DNA of 64,000 nt from an uncultured Eubacteriales bacterium (GCA_900315125.1 OMXT01000047.1:1-64000); one strand, 5' to 3'. Positions 52,495-61,713 are shown, numbered from the stretch's first letter. The notes: generated by a model not told the origin, from the letters alone. Program-made: numbers and translations.

Positions 52495-53871
52495 ATGAAT
52501 ATAGGCATTATTTCAATAAATGCACATACAAAGGTATTAAATTTTGCTTCTCCGCTTCATACTTTTGTTTTTCAGCAGTTTCTGCTGGATCATGGAATCG
52601 ATTCCACAATCATTGATTACAAGCCTGTGTATTATGGCAAGTTCGATGTGCGCCATCCACTGGATTATTATTTAGAACATCCCGATAAAAATCCTAAAAA
52701 ACAGCAACGGTTAGTGAAGCGCTGGACCGAATTATATGATGACCGTGAATATAGGTTTGACCGGTTTGAGGACTTTATTGATCATCATTATATCAGAACT
52801 TCGGAGTGCTATGATCCATGGCTGCTGGATGAAAAGGATCCTGGATTTGACTGCTATATCTGTGTGACTGATGTTATATGGAAACTAAATAAGAATTCCG
52901 GATTCGACAAGGGTTTTTTCCTCGCCTGTAAAGCAATGGATGGGAAAAAGAAAATCGCCTATGCGCCAAGCAGAGGCGCTACAACATATAACAAGGTCAG
53001 AGAAAGGGAGTTTCTCAGTTATATCAGTGATTTTGATTACTTGTCTGCCCGTGAGGACAGCTTCTGCGACTATATGCAGGGGATAACCGGTCTGGATGTA
53101 CCTCATGTGATTGATCCTGTTTTTCTGGAGGATCGGGAGTTTTATGAGAAACTGGCTATCGCTCCTGATGAGAAGCACCGTCCGAAGAAGAAATTTGTCC
53201 TCTTATATGTTGTAATGGAGAAGAACAAGGATGTTGTAAAGAAAGCGGTGCGGTATGCTGAGGAAAACGATCTGGACGTCATAGAACTCAGCGAGAATTA
53301 TGAAAATGCAGATATACCGGAAGGAACGCATCATAAAGTATTTTACGACCTTGGGGTGGAGGAATGGCTGTGGTATTTGCTGAACTGCGAGTCAATATTC
53401 ACTAACTCATTCCATGCCTGCTGTTTCTCCATTATTTTTCATAAGAGTTTCTTTGCCGGTGCCAGAGCGGGAGATAAAATCGATTCACTCCTAAGAATGT
53501 TTGGGTTGGAATGGAGAAGAGTCAAAGACGATGCCAGTCTTGAAACGGTAATGAATATGCCGCCTGTTGACTTCGAGGAAGTTGATAAACTCCGATACGG
53601 TTACGTAAAAAGTTCAAGTGACTATATTCTTGGAGCCATACAAGATTTGGAGCAGCGTGATCACAAACCCCTGATAAGCGGCCAGGAATATGAGAGTTTG
53701 ATGCATAAATATGATGACGCTGAAGAGGTGGTTGCGAAAGAAGAAGAGCAGCGGGCGAGGGAAGCACAGAGAAAAGCAGCCGCTAAAGAGCTTGAGAAAA
53801 AGAAGAAAGCAAGAAAGAAATCTCTACCATATAGGGCACTCAGGAAAATTAAGCGTATGATTATTAAATAG
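52495..53871 (+). CDS. Polysaccharide pyruvyltransferase-family protein (second)
   Basis: 458 residues of the PF04230 family. N-terminal MNIGIISINAHTKVLNFASP, VTDVIWKLN, SAREDSF, VIDPVFL, and NCESIFTNSFHACCFSII. The C-terminal 50 residues are a highly charged Ala/Glu/Lys coiled coil (EEQRAREAQRKAAAKELEK) followed by a basic tail. It starts 3 bases after the SDR gene and shares the operon with the second cytidylyltransferase. It probably pyruvylates a surface polymer. Confidence 0.75.
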   Translation: MNIGIISINAHTKVLNFASPLHTFVFQQFLLDHGIDSTIIDYKPVYYGKFDVRHPLDYYLEHPDKNPKKQQRLVKRWTELYDDREYRFDRFEDFIDHHYIRTSECYDPWLLDEKDPGFDCYICVTDVIWKLNKNSGFDKGFFLACKAMDGKKKIAYAPSRGATTYNKVREREFLSYISDFDYLSAREDSFCDYMQGITGLDVPHVIDPVFLEDREFYEKLAIAPDEKHRPKKKFVLLYVVMEKNKDVVKKAVRYAEENDLDVIELSENYENADIPEGTHHKVFYDLGVEEWLWYLLNCESIFTNSFHACCFSIIFHKSFFAGARAGDKIDSLLRMFGLEWRRVKDDASLETVMNMPPVDFEEVDKLRYGYVKSSSDYILGAIQDLEQRDHKPLISGQEYESLMHKYDDAEEVVAKEEEQRAREAQRKAAAKELEKKKKARKKSLPYRALRKIKRMIIK

Positions 53872-53932
53872 CATGCTATTTTCCGGATGGGATAAGGTGT
53901 TTAGAGCTGGCGGAGGTATAAAGTATTATAAT

Positions 53933-55348
53933 ATGAAGAATATTCGTGCAATCGTGTACAACATACACAAAAAGGGCATTTCAGGCACGTTGGAAACGTA
54001 TGCTAAAAGAAAAAGTAAAAAGGAAAAAGAAAAGAGCAAGGAAAAGTGCTATGAATGCCTGTATCAAATGTATAGAAACAGAAAATATGCACGTAAGGGA
54101 ACAGACAGTGTTCAATACCGCCGGGCGATGCAGCAGGCTCAGGAATATGAGCAGACACTGAAACGCTTAGATCACAAACTATACAGCAAATACAGGAAGG
54201 AAATGATAGAATATTACCTGTTGGAGCTGTACCCTAAGGTTTATGGGAGCATGATTTCAGTACCTGTGAAAAACAAGGTCGTATTTATGGAGAAGGGTAA
54301 GCCGGTCTCTCCCCCTAATTCATATTTCTCAAGTGTACTGAAAAAACAGGGTAAATATGAAGTTGTCATGATGGGCATGGGAAAGCATGAGGTCTCGGAA
54401 CTGGAGATCTATGAAAACGGACTCAAGCTAATTCGAGAAATATCCGATGCGAAAGCCGTGTTTATTTCTTCAGCGAACAGCCTCTTTTGCGGTTTTGATT
54501 TTCGCCCGGAGACAAAGCTCATTCAATTGTGGCATGGCCTTGGAATCATTAAGAAAGTTGGCTACAGCACAATTGACAGTAAGGGATTCGGCATGAGTGA
54601 GGCTGAACGAGAGAAGTATGATCAGTACCGGAATTACAGCTATGTCACGCTGCCGTCTATGGAACAGGCCTGGATCTTTGAGGAATCGATGCATATTCCC
54701 GTGGAGTCGGGAAAGCTGGTGCCAGTTGGCGTTGCTCGCACGGATGTTTTTTACCACCCCAAATACATTAATTCGTGCCGTGCAAAACTGATGAATGCCT
54801 ACCCGCAGATCGGGAAAAGGAAAATTATCCTCTATGCTCCTACATACAGAGGACGTTTAAATTCTGCGGTCGCGCCGGAAGCTTTAGACATTAATTTGCT
54901 CGGTGAAATGTTCTCAGAGGAATATGTCCTGCTCATAAAGCATCATGGGGCTACAAAAAAGGATATAAGCATCCCTGAGAAATGGAAGGATAGTTTCGCC
55001 TTTGATATAAAGAAAAGCAAAGTACTGAGTATAGATAAGATGCTTGCCATCGCAGACATATGTATAACAGACTATTCATCAGTCGCCTTTGAATATTCGA
55101 TCATGGAGAAGCCGATGATCTTTTTTGCTTTCGATTTGGATGAATATATTGACAGCAGAGGCATGTATTATAAATATGAGGACATCACTCCGGGTCCAAT
55201 CTGCAGAACAAACGAAGAACTTGCGGATAAGATCCGAAGCGTAGATGAATGGTTTGATCTCCAGGGTATCAGAGATTTTAAAGAAAAATTTGTTGGCGCC
55301 TGCGACGGTCACAGCGCGGAGCGAACCATTGAGCTCATTGAAAAATAA
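53933..55348 (+). CDS. CDP-glycerol/CDP-ribitol phosphotransferase family protein (6)
   Basis: About 471 residues, paralogue of the protein from 41355-42746 with long identical stretches (for example SSANSLF, ESMHIPVESGKLVPVG, SRGMYYKYEDITPGPI). Catalytic segments: LWHGLGIIKKVGYSTI, VGVARTDVFYH, LYAPTYRGRLN, LIKHHGAT and ICITDYSSVAFEYSI. DNA identity is lower than protein identity by eye, with many synonymous changes. ATG 53933 was chosen to match the paralogue's N terminus; the GGAGG at 53912 is farther than ideal. Last gene of the operon. Confidence 0.82.
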   Translation: MKNIRAIVYNIHKKGISGTLETYAKRKSKKEKEKSKEKCYECLYQMYRNRKYARKGTDSVQYRRAMQQAQEYEQTLKRLDHKLYSKYRKEMIEYYLLELYPKVYGSMISVPVKNKVVFMEKGKPVSPPNSYFSSVLKKQGKYEVVMMGMGKHEVSELEIYENGLKLIREISDAKAVFISSANSLFCGFDFRPETKLIQLWHGLGIIKKVGYSTIDSKGFGMSEAEREKYDQYRNYSYVTLPSMEQAWIFEESMHIPVESGKLVPVGVARTDVFYHPKYINSCRAKLMNAYPQIGKRKIILYAPTYRGRLNSAVAPEALDINLLGEMFSEEYVLLIKHHGATKKDISIPEKWKDSFAFDIKKSKVLSIDKMLAIADICITDYSSVAFEYSIMEKPMIFFAFDLDEYIDSRGMYYKYEDITPGPICRTNEELADKIRSVDEWFDLQGIRDFKEKFVGACDGHSAERTIELIEK

Positions 55349-55418
55349 GGGATCAATCGGTTTTCTGAAAAAATGTTGTCATTCTGAGTATGAAGTTTAA
55401 CGATTGATACGAAAATTT

Positions 55419-55457
55419 CCCTCCCGGGACGTCGGCCACGTCCGGGGAGGGAGTTTA
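55419..55457. terminator. Bidirectional terminator
   Basis: Strong hairpin CCCTCCC-GGACGT / ACGTCC-GGGAGGG with a five-base loop, between convergent genes. A-rich 5' and TTTATTT 3' flanks. Confidence 0.8.
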
Positions 55458-55486
55458 TTTATGAACAAAGTCAAGACCGGACTTGG

Positions 55487-57292
55487 TTACCGGATATAAC
55501 CGCGGCTGTTCAGGAATGCCCAGGTGCGGCTGTCCTCCCTGGTGAAGGGCAGGGAGAAACCGATAAGGCTGCTGTCGTCAAAGACGAAGTCCAGGGTGTA
55601 GACTGATTCATCCTTTTCCCCGGTGCTCAGCGCCCAGGTATAGGCGAAGGAACGGGACGACCGATCCCTGGTATAAGCCGCAAGGAGCTTCTTCTGATCT
55701 TTGGCGTCTATTGCCTCTTCTGCATCGCCGGACAAAGAACCGCAGGTGATATGCGGATTGTTCGCCAGATAATCTTCTGCCAGGGGCAAGGCGGCGGACT
55801 GATATTCTCTGCTGCAGAAAATGTCTCTGAGGGTCTGGTATGTGCTGTCACCGGAGACAATCGCCACATCATAGCTTCGGTGGATACTGCGCCCGTTTTT
55901 CAGACGATAGATCATTTCCACATGCTCCGTCGAGACGTCCCGCGCGGAGGATTCCGCGGAAGGGGTCTTGCCGCCGCTGCCCTGACGGACCGCCTCCTTC
56001 TGCAGCGCAGTGATATGGGAGATCACCTCCGGATCCTTAAGAGTTACGAAGGTGAATCCCTGGGAATTGGATACCGCGTCGTGCTCTGAGCCAAGGGGCA
56101 GGACCGTATTATTCAATCCGCAGGAAAATTCCACGCTGGCGACAGCGGAGGGAGCCGGGACGCGGTTCTGGAATCCGCTGAGATCCGCGATGGTAAAGCT
56201 GCAGAACAGGGCTGCTGCAAGGAGATAGACGCAGAACCCCTTCAGTGTCCTGCGGTTCAAGATCCGGACCGAACTCTCAGCAATCATCCGGCAGACAAGA
56301 AAGAGCAGTACGGAGCAGCCGAGAAAAGCAGTCATGAATATGGGAGCGGATAAAGTAACAGACCAGCTGCTGCCGATCCCGGCGATGACGAGTCCCAGGG
56401 CGACGGAGCAGGGCAGGGTAATAAGTATACAGAGTATGTCGCCGGCGACAGGATAGAAGCAGGCTCGGCCCGTGTTCTCCAGACGGACATTCCGGTAGAG
56501 GAAAATCCCCGCGAGCACAGCCAGAATGCTGACCGCTGCGTAAATCAGGGTGAATGTCACCTCACCGCCGCTCAGGAAATGCTGCCGGGTGAACAGATAC
56601 GTCACCGGGTGGAGGCGGATGATGAACCCGTTGCTGATATTGTCTGCAAATCCTACGAGGAATGCCTTGCAGGCAGACTGGATCATGAGAACCATGCCCA
56701 CGGGGAATCCGTTGATGAACAAAGCCAGGAGCACGTGGATCGTCCGGGTGCCCGCGATCATGGCGGCAAGACTGCTCATGGTGAAAACGAAAACCAGTAT
56801 GATCATGGTTTCCAGGATCCACTGCAGGATGTGGACGCCGGAATAAACAGCCGGCGCTGTGGAGCTGACGGCGAAACTGGAAAGCCCGGTATCTATGGAT
56901 GCTCCCCGGAGCATCATGAACAGCAGCGCGGTAACCAGTACGGGGATCAGCATCAGCAGGATTCCCGACACCGTGTGCAGCAGGAACAGCCGGGTTCTGG
57001 TTATGGGTCTGGCATGTACAGCGACAACGGAGTTTTCCCGGTGAAGATAGCGGAACAGTCCTGCAGACAGGGCGACTGCATACAGGCATTCCGTGAAAAG
57101 CATGAGAACGCTTGAATTCCGCAGGCAGCTTACGGCATAGGCGGAAATCATGTCGAAGCTGCGGTAATTCAGGATGACGGGCACGACTGCAGCAAGAAAC
57201 CAAGCAGCAAAGGCTGCTGCGGCGATGATCCAGTATCGGCGGACGTCTTCTGCAATTATTGTTTTAGAACAAGAGCTCGTTGATTTCATCAT
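55487..57292 (-). CDS. ABC transporter permease (Ytr-like system)
   Basis: About 601 residues. N-terminal half has about seven hydrophobic segments, and additional ones lie near residues 290-370. A large C-terminal extracellular domain (about 380-600) has no motif I recognise. It is encoded with a GntR-family regulator and an ATPase in the order regulator-ATPase-permease, resembling B. subtilis ytrAB and related antibiotic-stress loci. GTG 57298 is a possible longer start, but ATG 57292 has GGGAGG at good distance. It overlaps the ATPase gene by about 30 bases. Substrate unknown. Confidence 0.75.
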   Translation of the reverse strand: MMKSTSSCSKTIIAEDVRRYWIIAAAAFAAWFLAAVVPVILNYRSFDMISAYAVSCLRNSSVLMLFTECLYAVALSAGLFRYLHRENSVVAVHARPITRTRLFLLHTVSGILLMLIPVLVTALLFMMLRGASIDTGLSSFAVSSTAPAVYSGVHILQWILETMIILVFVFTMSSLAAMIAGTRTIHVLLALFINGFPVGMVLMIQSACKAFLVGFADNISNGFIIRLHPVTYLFTRQHFLSGGEVTFTLIYAAVSILAVLAGIFLYRNVRLENTGRACFYPVAGDILCILITLPCSVALGLVIAGIGSSWSVTLSAPIFMTAFLGCSVLLFLVCRMIAESSVRILNRRTLKGFCVYLLAAALFCSFTIADLSGFQNRVPAPSAVASVEFSCGLNNTVLPLGSEHDAVSNSQGFTFVTLKDPEVISHITALQKEAVRQGSGGKTPSAESSARDVSTEHVEMIYRLKNGRSIHRSYDVAIVSGDSTYQTLRDIFCSREYQSAALPLAEDYLANNPHITCGSLSGDAEEAIDAKDQKKLLAAYTRDRSSRSFAYTWALSTGEKDESVYTLDFVFDDSSLIGFSLPFTREDSRTWAFLNSRGYIR

Positions 57293-58166
57293 TTTCACCT
57301 CCCAGCTCGTAAATAAATATCTCTTCCAGCGTCAGGGGGAGCATGTCAAATATCACAGGATCATGCTTCTGAATCTGATCTTCAATCTCTTCCGCTGTTC
57401 CCCGGATAATCAGAAGGTCGATGCTCCCGCGGCGCTCCCGGCGGAGCACGTCAAGCTCGTTATAGAAGTCTGAGGAATCCACGGTGCTCCCATAGGCGGC
57501 CTGGACTTTGTGAAGATTGCCCCTCAGCTCGTCGTAATCCTGCTCCAGGAACATCTTTCCGTGAGAAAGGATGCCTATGTGGTCGCAGATTCCTTCCAGT
57601 TCCTTCAGATTGTGAGATGAGACGAGAACGGTCATGGAACGGGCAGCCACATCGTCTACGATCGTATTCCAGACCATGCGCCGAACGATGGGATCCAGCC
57701 CGTCTATGGGTTCATCCAGCAGGAGATATTCCGGCTCTGACGCCAGAGCAAGGCAGAACATGGCCTGCTTCTTCATTCCTTTGGAAAATGTCTGCAGGCG
57801 GGCAGTCGGATTCAGGTGGAACATTCCGACAAGATCCCGGAAACGTTCCTCGTCCCAGGACGGATAAAAGCCGGAATAAACGGCGCTCATATTTTTCAGC
57901 GTATATCCCTGGGGAAAATACAGCTCATCCGGGATCAGAGCAATTTTCGATTTCAGCTCTGTGTTTTCCCATATCTCTGCACCGTCATACAGAATCTCGC
58001 CAGTGTCCGGGCGGAGAACGCCCGACATGGTCTTTATCAATGTTGTTTTGCCTGCACCGTTTATTCCGATCAATCCGTAAATCGAGCCGGTGGGAACGGT
58101 CATGGAGAGATCGCTCAGGGCAGGAAAACCATCAAATTTCTTGTTTATTCCTTTTAGTCTGATCAT
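57264..58166 (-). CDS. ABC transporter ATP-binding protein (YtrB-like)
   Basis: 300 residues. Walker A GINGAGKTTLIK, signature LQTFSKGMKKQAMFCL, Walker B EYLLLDEPIDGLDP, and H-loop VLVSSHNLKELEG. ATP-driven partner of the downstream permease. It overlaps the regulator by 4 bases (ATGA) and the permease by about 30 bases, so the three genes are translationally coupled. Confidence 0.9.
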   Translation of the reverse strand: MIRLKGINKKFDGFPALSDLSMTVPTGSIYGLIGINGAGKTTLIKTMSGVLRPDTGEILYDGAEIWENTELKSKIALIPDELYFPQGYTLKNMSAVYSGFYPSWDEERFRDLVGMFHLNPTARLQTFSKGMKKQAMFCLALASEPEYLLLDEPIDGLDPIVRRMVWNTIVDDVAARSMTVLVSSHNLKELEGICDHIGILSHGKMFLEQDYDELRGNLHKVQAAYGSTVDSSDFYNELDVLRRERRGSIDLLIIRGTAEEIEDQIQKHDPVIFDMLPLTLEEIFIYELGGENDEINELLF

Positions 58167-58567
58167 TTACTGCTCTCCTTTCTGTCGGTTCCGCCTGCGG
58201 CTTGCCCTATGGCGCTGCAGGTGAATTCCCATGCTTGATCCGCTGTCAGTCCAAGGTACAGCAGCTGCCGGTATCCGCTGCGGATCAGTTCCTGGGCCTG
58301 CTGTATCTGAGCAGGATCAGGCTGTATGCCGGAGCGGGGAGCAACGAAGGTCCCCCGGCCGGAAACGGTAAAGACATATCCCTCCCGTTCCAGTTCCCTG
58401 TAGGCTTTCTGTACTGTATTCGGATTGATCGTCAGCTGTCTGGAGAGTTCTCTGACCGAAGGCAGCCTGGTGTCTTCCGGGAGAACGTCAGTCATGATCA
58501 GCTCCTTAAACTTGTCGATCACCTGTTCATAGATGGATCGGCTGCTTTTTCTGTCAAGCTGAAACAT
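58163..58567 (-). CDS. GntR-family transcriptional regulator, YtrA subfamily
   Basis: 134 residues. N-terminal winged helix (about 10-75; LPSVRELSRQLTINPNTVQK, AYRELEREGYVF) and a short helical C-terminal domain typical of the YtrA subgroup, too small to bind a large ligand. Probably represses its own operon through the palindrome at 58599-58621. In characterised relatives such operons respond to cell-envelope antibiotics. Confidence 0.9.
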   Translation of the reverse strand: MFQLDRKSSRSIYEQVIDKFKELIMTDVLPEDTRLPSVRELSRQLTINPNTVQKAYRELEREGYVFTVSGRGTFVAPRSGIQPDPAQIQQAQELIRSGYRQLLYLGLTADQAWEFTCSAIGQAAGGTDRKESSK

Positions 58568-58597
58568 AATATACCTCCAATTCCCTTTTGCGTATTA

Positions 58598-58626
58598 AGT
58601 GTACTATGATAAATAGTACACGTCAA
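58598..58626 (-). promoter_or_regulatory. Promoter of the ytr-like operon
   Basis: Minus strand TTGACG (58626-58621), 17-base spacer, TACACT (58603-58598). The spacer is almost entirely occupied by the operator. Confidence 0.6.
58599..58621. promoter_or_regulatory. GntR/YtrA-type operator
   Basis: Perfect 9-5-9 palindrome GTGTACTAT-GATAA-ATAGTACAC covering the -35/-10 spacer of the promoter, 32 bases upstream of the regulator's start codon. Confidence 0.75.
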
Positions 58627-58642
58627 GCATTTCGGCAAAAAT

Positions 58643-58682
58643 AAAAAAACTCCCCATCGTGCCGAAATGGCAGGTGAGGAGT
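58643..58682 (-). terminator. Terminator of the keto-acid cleavage operon
   Basis: Minus strand hairpin ACTCCTCAC-TGCC / GGCA-GATGGGGAGT followed by a run of seven T. It lies about 130 bases past the BKACE stop. Confidence 0.65.
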
Positions 58683-58814
58683 GTTAATCCAGTCGATGTT
58701 CTTTAACTTCAGGGATTCCAGTAATCGTTGTGTTAAGCCGGGGAATGCCTTCTGTTTTGCCGGACGCAGCGTGAATAAGAAAGCGCCTGTTATCTGATCT
58801 CCTGGATAAACATA

Positions 58815-59663
58815 TTAATTTTCTTTGCCCTTGTAATGGTTCTTCATATTGGCTTTAAACATCTCGCGGACATCGTCAGATGTTGCTACCTCTCTCTGCA
58901 GTTCCTTCGCAAGGCGTACAGCCCGCTCTACGAGCTGGGTGTTCGACTCGGCTTTAACACCGTGAGAATAGTAGATATTGTCTTCCAGGCCGACGCGGGC
59001 TCCGCCGCCCCAGAGAAGAGCCTGTGTCATAACAGGTATATGATATCTTCCGACGCCGAAGGCACTCCATGTGCAGCCTTCCGGAACTCTTCTTACCAGA
59101 GCCCACATCATTTCAGGGTCGTACTGTACGCCGCCCTTTGTACCGAAAATCAACTGGAAATGAACCGGTTTCTGCAGGATCCCTTCTTTGATATAATTGA
59201 CAGCCTGATCCATCATGCCGAAGTCGAAAATTTCAACCTCTGGTTTGATGCCCAGTTCTTGATCCAGTTTACCCAGTTTTCTCAGGAAATTCGGTGAATT
59301 GTACATGATCTCAGAGTATCCCCAGTTCATGGTGCCGCAGTCGAAGGTCGCCATTTCCGGTTTGATGATCGGAAGGTGAGCCATGCGGATCTCGTCGCCG
59401 GCAGTGATGTCGCCGGATGTTGTTACATTGAGGACGATGTCGCATTTTTCACGGATGCGTTCACAGGTCTCGATAAATTTCGCGGTTTCCATGGTTGGCT
59501 TTTCTGCATCATTTCTCACGTGAATATGAGCGATCGAAGCGCCTGCCTGATAGCATTCATAGACGGATTCCGCGATTTCAGCCGGTGTGATCGGCACAGC
59601 CGGGTTCATTTCTCTTGTGGTATCTTCTCCTGTAGGTGCTATGGTAATTATTGCTTTATCCAT
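58815..59663 (-). CDS. Beta-keto acid cleavage enzyme (BKACE/Kce family)
   Basis: 282 residues of the DUF849/PF05853 family: zinc enzymes that react a 3-keto acid with acetyl-CoA to give acetoacetate and a new acyl-CoA. Visible: AIITIAPTGEDTTREMNP, the zinc motif IAHIHVRND, VLNVTTSGD, and GGGARVGLEDNIYY. The founding member acts in lysine fermentation; others act on dehydrocarnitine and various keto acids. Kce's usual lysine neighbours are absent here. Co-transcribed after ADP-forming synthetase subunits, which could harvest ATP from the acyl-CoA product. Confidence 0.9.
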   Translation of the reverse strand: MDKAIITIAPTGEDTTREMNPAVPITPAEIAESVYECYQAGASIAHIHVRNDAEKPTMETAKFIETCERIREKCDIVLNVTTSGDITAGDEIRMAHLPIIKPEMATFDCGTMNWGYSEIMYNSPNFLRKLGKLDQELGIKPEVEIFDFGMMDQAVNYIKEGILQKPVHFQLIFGTKGGVQYDPEMMWALVRRVPEGCTWSAFGVGRYHIPVMTQALLWGGGARVGLEDNIYYSHGVKAESNTQLVERAVRLAKELQREVATSDDVREMFKANMKNHYKGKEN

Positions 59664-59674
59664 TATTAGCCTCC

Positions 59675-60355
59675 TTAAAGTATAACTCTGGCGTCAACAA
59701 CTTTTACTCCGTCTTCGTAAACAAAGACAGGGTTGATGTCTAATTCTTTAATTTCAGGATTGTCCTGAACCATGTCAGCAACGCGGCAAATCAGGTCTGC
59801 CACTGCGTCAACGTCCTTCGGCGCACTGCCCCGGTATCCGGTCAGCAGTTTGGCTCCGCGGATCTGGCTGATCATTTCGTAGGCTTCGTCCTTTGTGATC
59901 GGCATGAGCTGCAGTGACACATCTTTCAGAACTTCGACGAAGATTCCTCCGAGACCAAACATGATCACGTTCCCGAACTGGTCGTCTTTGTTCATACCCA
60001 CGATGCATTCCAGTCCCTGCTCTGCCATTTCCATGACATTGATGCCGGCGATTTCAGCATTCGGGGCCTTCTCCGCTGCAGATGTCAAAATATTTCCATA
60101 TGCCTTTCTGAGGGCATCCTCGTCTGCCAGTCCTGCAGCGACGCCGCCCACGTCAGATTTGTGTACGATATCATGAGAACTGATTTTCAGCACAACAGGG
60201 TACCCGATATCTGCTGCGGCCGCGGCGGCTTCGTCCGGTGAGTGGGTCAGTCTGCATTTTGGCGTATTGATGCCGTATTGCGAAAACAGCTCCATGGCAT
60301 CCGGCTCAAGAAGGTTTGTATATTTTCCCATCGATTGTTCAATGATCCTGTTCAT
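59675..60355 (-). CDS. ADP-forming acyl-CoA synthetase, beta (ATP-grasp) subunit
   Basis: 226 residues. ATP-grasp-type fold with YPVVLKISSHDIVHKSDVGG (containing a conserved His), ECIVGMNKDDQFG, VMFGLGGIFVE, and LDINPVFVYEDG. With the alpha subunit upstream it converts acyl-CoA + ADP + Pi to acid + CoA + ATP. Separate alpha and beta genes resemble the archaeal ACD arrangement; many bacterial versions are fused. It lies 2 bases after alpha and 11 before BKACE. Confidence 0.88.
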   Translation of the reverse strand: MNRIIEQSMGKYTNLLEPDAMELFSQYGINTPKCRLTHSPDEAAAAAADIGYPVVLKISSHDIVHKSDVGGVAAGLADEDALRKAYGNILTSAAEKAPNAEIAGINVMEMAEQGLECIVGMNKDDQFGNVIMFGLGGIFVEVLKDVSLQLMPITKDEAYEMISQIRGAKLLTGYRGSAPKDVDAVADLICRVADMVQDNPEIKELDINPVFVYEDGVKVVDARVIL

Positions 60356-60357
60356 TC

Positions 60358-61713
60358 TTAAGCCTCCTTTTCTATCTTGGTGTCCAGCAGATGACTGAGG
60401 GCCTTGACTGCCCGTTCCGGCGTGGGAAAGACCGGAATCCCTGCGGCGCTCATTTCGGCAACCTCCGCAGCCTGGACAGAACCGCCGCCCAGATAGCTTA
60501 CGATCAGGGAGATCCGGCCGTCCTCCTTTACCTTCTGCGCAACTTCCGCAGCCCCGGGTATGGGGTCTCCGTAGATCATCAGAAGGGTGCCGTATCCCAG
60601 CTTATCCGCATACTGGCATATAATATCTGAAGCGTCGCCGTAGCGTTCGGAGGTGGCGTCGCCGGTCAGGTCAAGGGGATTGGAGATCACGCACTGCGAG
60701 GGCAGACTATCGCGGAGCGGTGCCTTCGCTGTTTCGGAAAGGGGCATAATATCTACTCCGTTTTCATCCGCTGTATCTGTAGCCAGGATCCCCGATCCTC
60801 CGCTGCTGGTCATGATAAGCAGTTTGTTATTCGGCGGACACGGGAGCATGGCGGCCAGCTTGCAGCAGTCGTACATCTCTGTGATATCGTTGGCACGGAT
60901 GATTCCGTATTTTTTACAGAAAACGGAGAACAGTGCGTCATTTCCAGCCAGAGATTTCGTATGGGAGGCAACAGCGACCTGTCCCTTGGCGGTACGGCCC
61001 GGCTTGAGGATCACGACGGGTTTCTTTTTTGCGGCTTTGATGACCGCTTCCTGAAAACCGGATCCCTTTGCGATGCCTTCGATGTTCAGGGCGATGACTT
61101 TCACATGAGGATCTTCTACGAAGAAATTAATAAAGTCGACTTCCGTAATATCTAATTTGTTGCCGAGAGCTGCGAAGCAGGTTACACCGATTCCTTCTGC
61201 TTCTGCCCGGAGTTCGATTTCCGCTCCAATGGTCCCGCTCTGTGTAACAAGACCGATGGCGCCCTGAGTAATTACAACAGGCCATGTGGCACACATCTGG
61301 TTTGCTGTATAATTGATGCCCTGGCAGTTCGGACCGATGATTCTCATACCGTATTCCCGTGCGATGGACAGCAGTTCTGCTTCCATGTCATCGTTTCCAA
61401 TTTCGCGGAATCCTCCGCTGATAATAATTGCGCCCTTAACGCCCTTCTTACCGGCTTCCCTTAATGTACCGGCAACAGCTGCAGCAGGCACGCAGACCAC
61501 GATCAGGTCGATGCTTCCTTCTACATCAGACAGACTTTTATAGCAGGGCAGTCCCATAAGTTCAGGTTCCTTGGGGTTGATTGGGTAAATCTTTCCCTGA
61601 AAACCTCCTTCGATGAGATTGTTCAGGAGCTTGTGGCCCATCTTGCTGGGCTTTCCTGATGCGCCTACTACTGCGATGGAGGAAGCGTATAAAATGTCTC
61701 GTAATGTGTACAT
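60358..61713 (-). CDS. ADP-forming acyl-CoA synthetase, alpha subunit
   Basis: About 451 residues. CoA-binding Rossmann domain (SIAVVGASGKPSKMGHKLL), two succinyl-CoA-ligase-like domains, and the phospho-His region VAVASHTKSLAGND. ATG 61713 was chosen: AAGGAG-TTGGAG lies just upstream and the N terminus matches the family. Substrate range of such enzymes is broad (acetate, branched or aryl acids), so the natural substrate here is open. It is first in the operon behind a sigma-54 type promoter. Confidence 0.9.
   Translation of the reverse strand: MYTLRDILYASSIAVVGASGKPSKMGHKLLNNLIEGGFQGKIYPINPKEPELMGLPCYKSLSDVEGSIDLIVVCVPAAAVAGTLREAGKKGVKGAIIISGGFREIGNDDMEAELLSIAREYGMRIIGPNCQGINYTANQMCATWPVVITQGAIGLVTQSGTIGAEIELRAEAEGIGVTCFAALGNKLDITEVDFINFFVEDPHVKVIALNIEGIAKGSGFQEAVIKAAKKKPVVILKPGRTAKGQVAVASHTKSLAGNDALFSVFCKKYGIIRANDITEMYDCCKLAAMLPCPPNNKLLIMTSSGGSGILATDTADENGVDIMPLSETAKAPLRDSLPSQCVISNPLDLTGDATSERYGDASDIICQYADKLGYGTLLMIYGDPIPGAAEVAQKVKEDGRISLIVSYLGGGSVQAAEVAEMSAAGIPVFPTPERAVKALSHLLDTKIEKEA

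Noticed and set aside
58683..58814. Open frames between the BKACE stop and its terminator on the minus strand
   Set aside because: All three frames are partly open over 130 bases, but no start with RBS or recognisable product is present; treated as 3' untranslated region.
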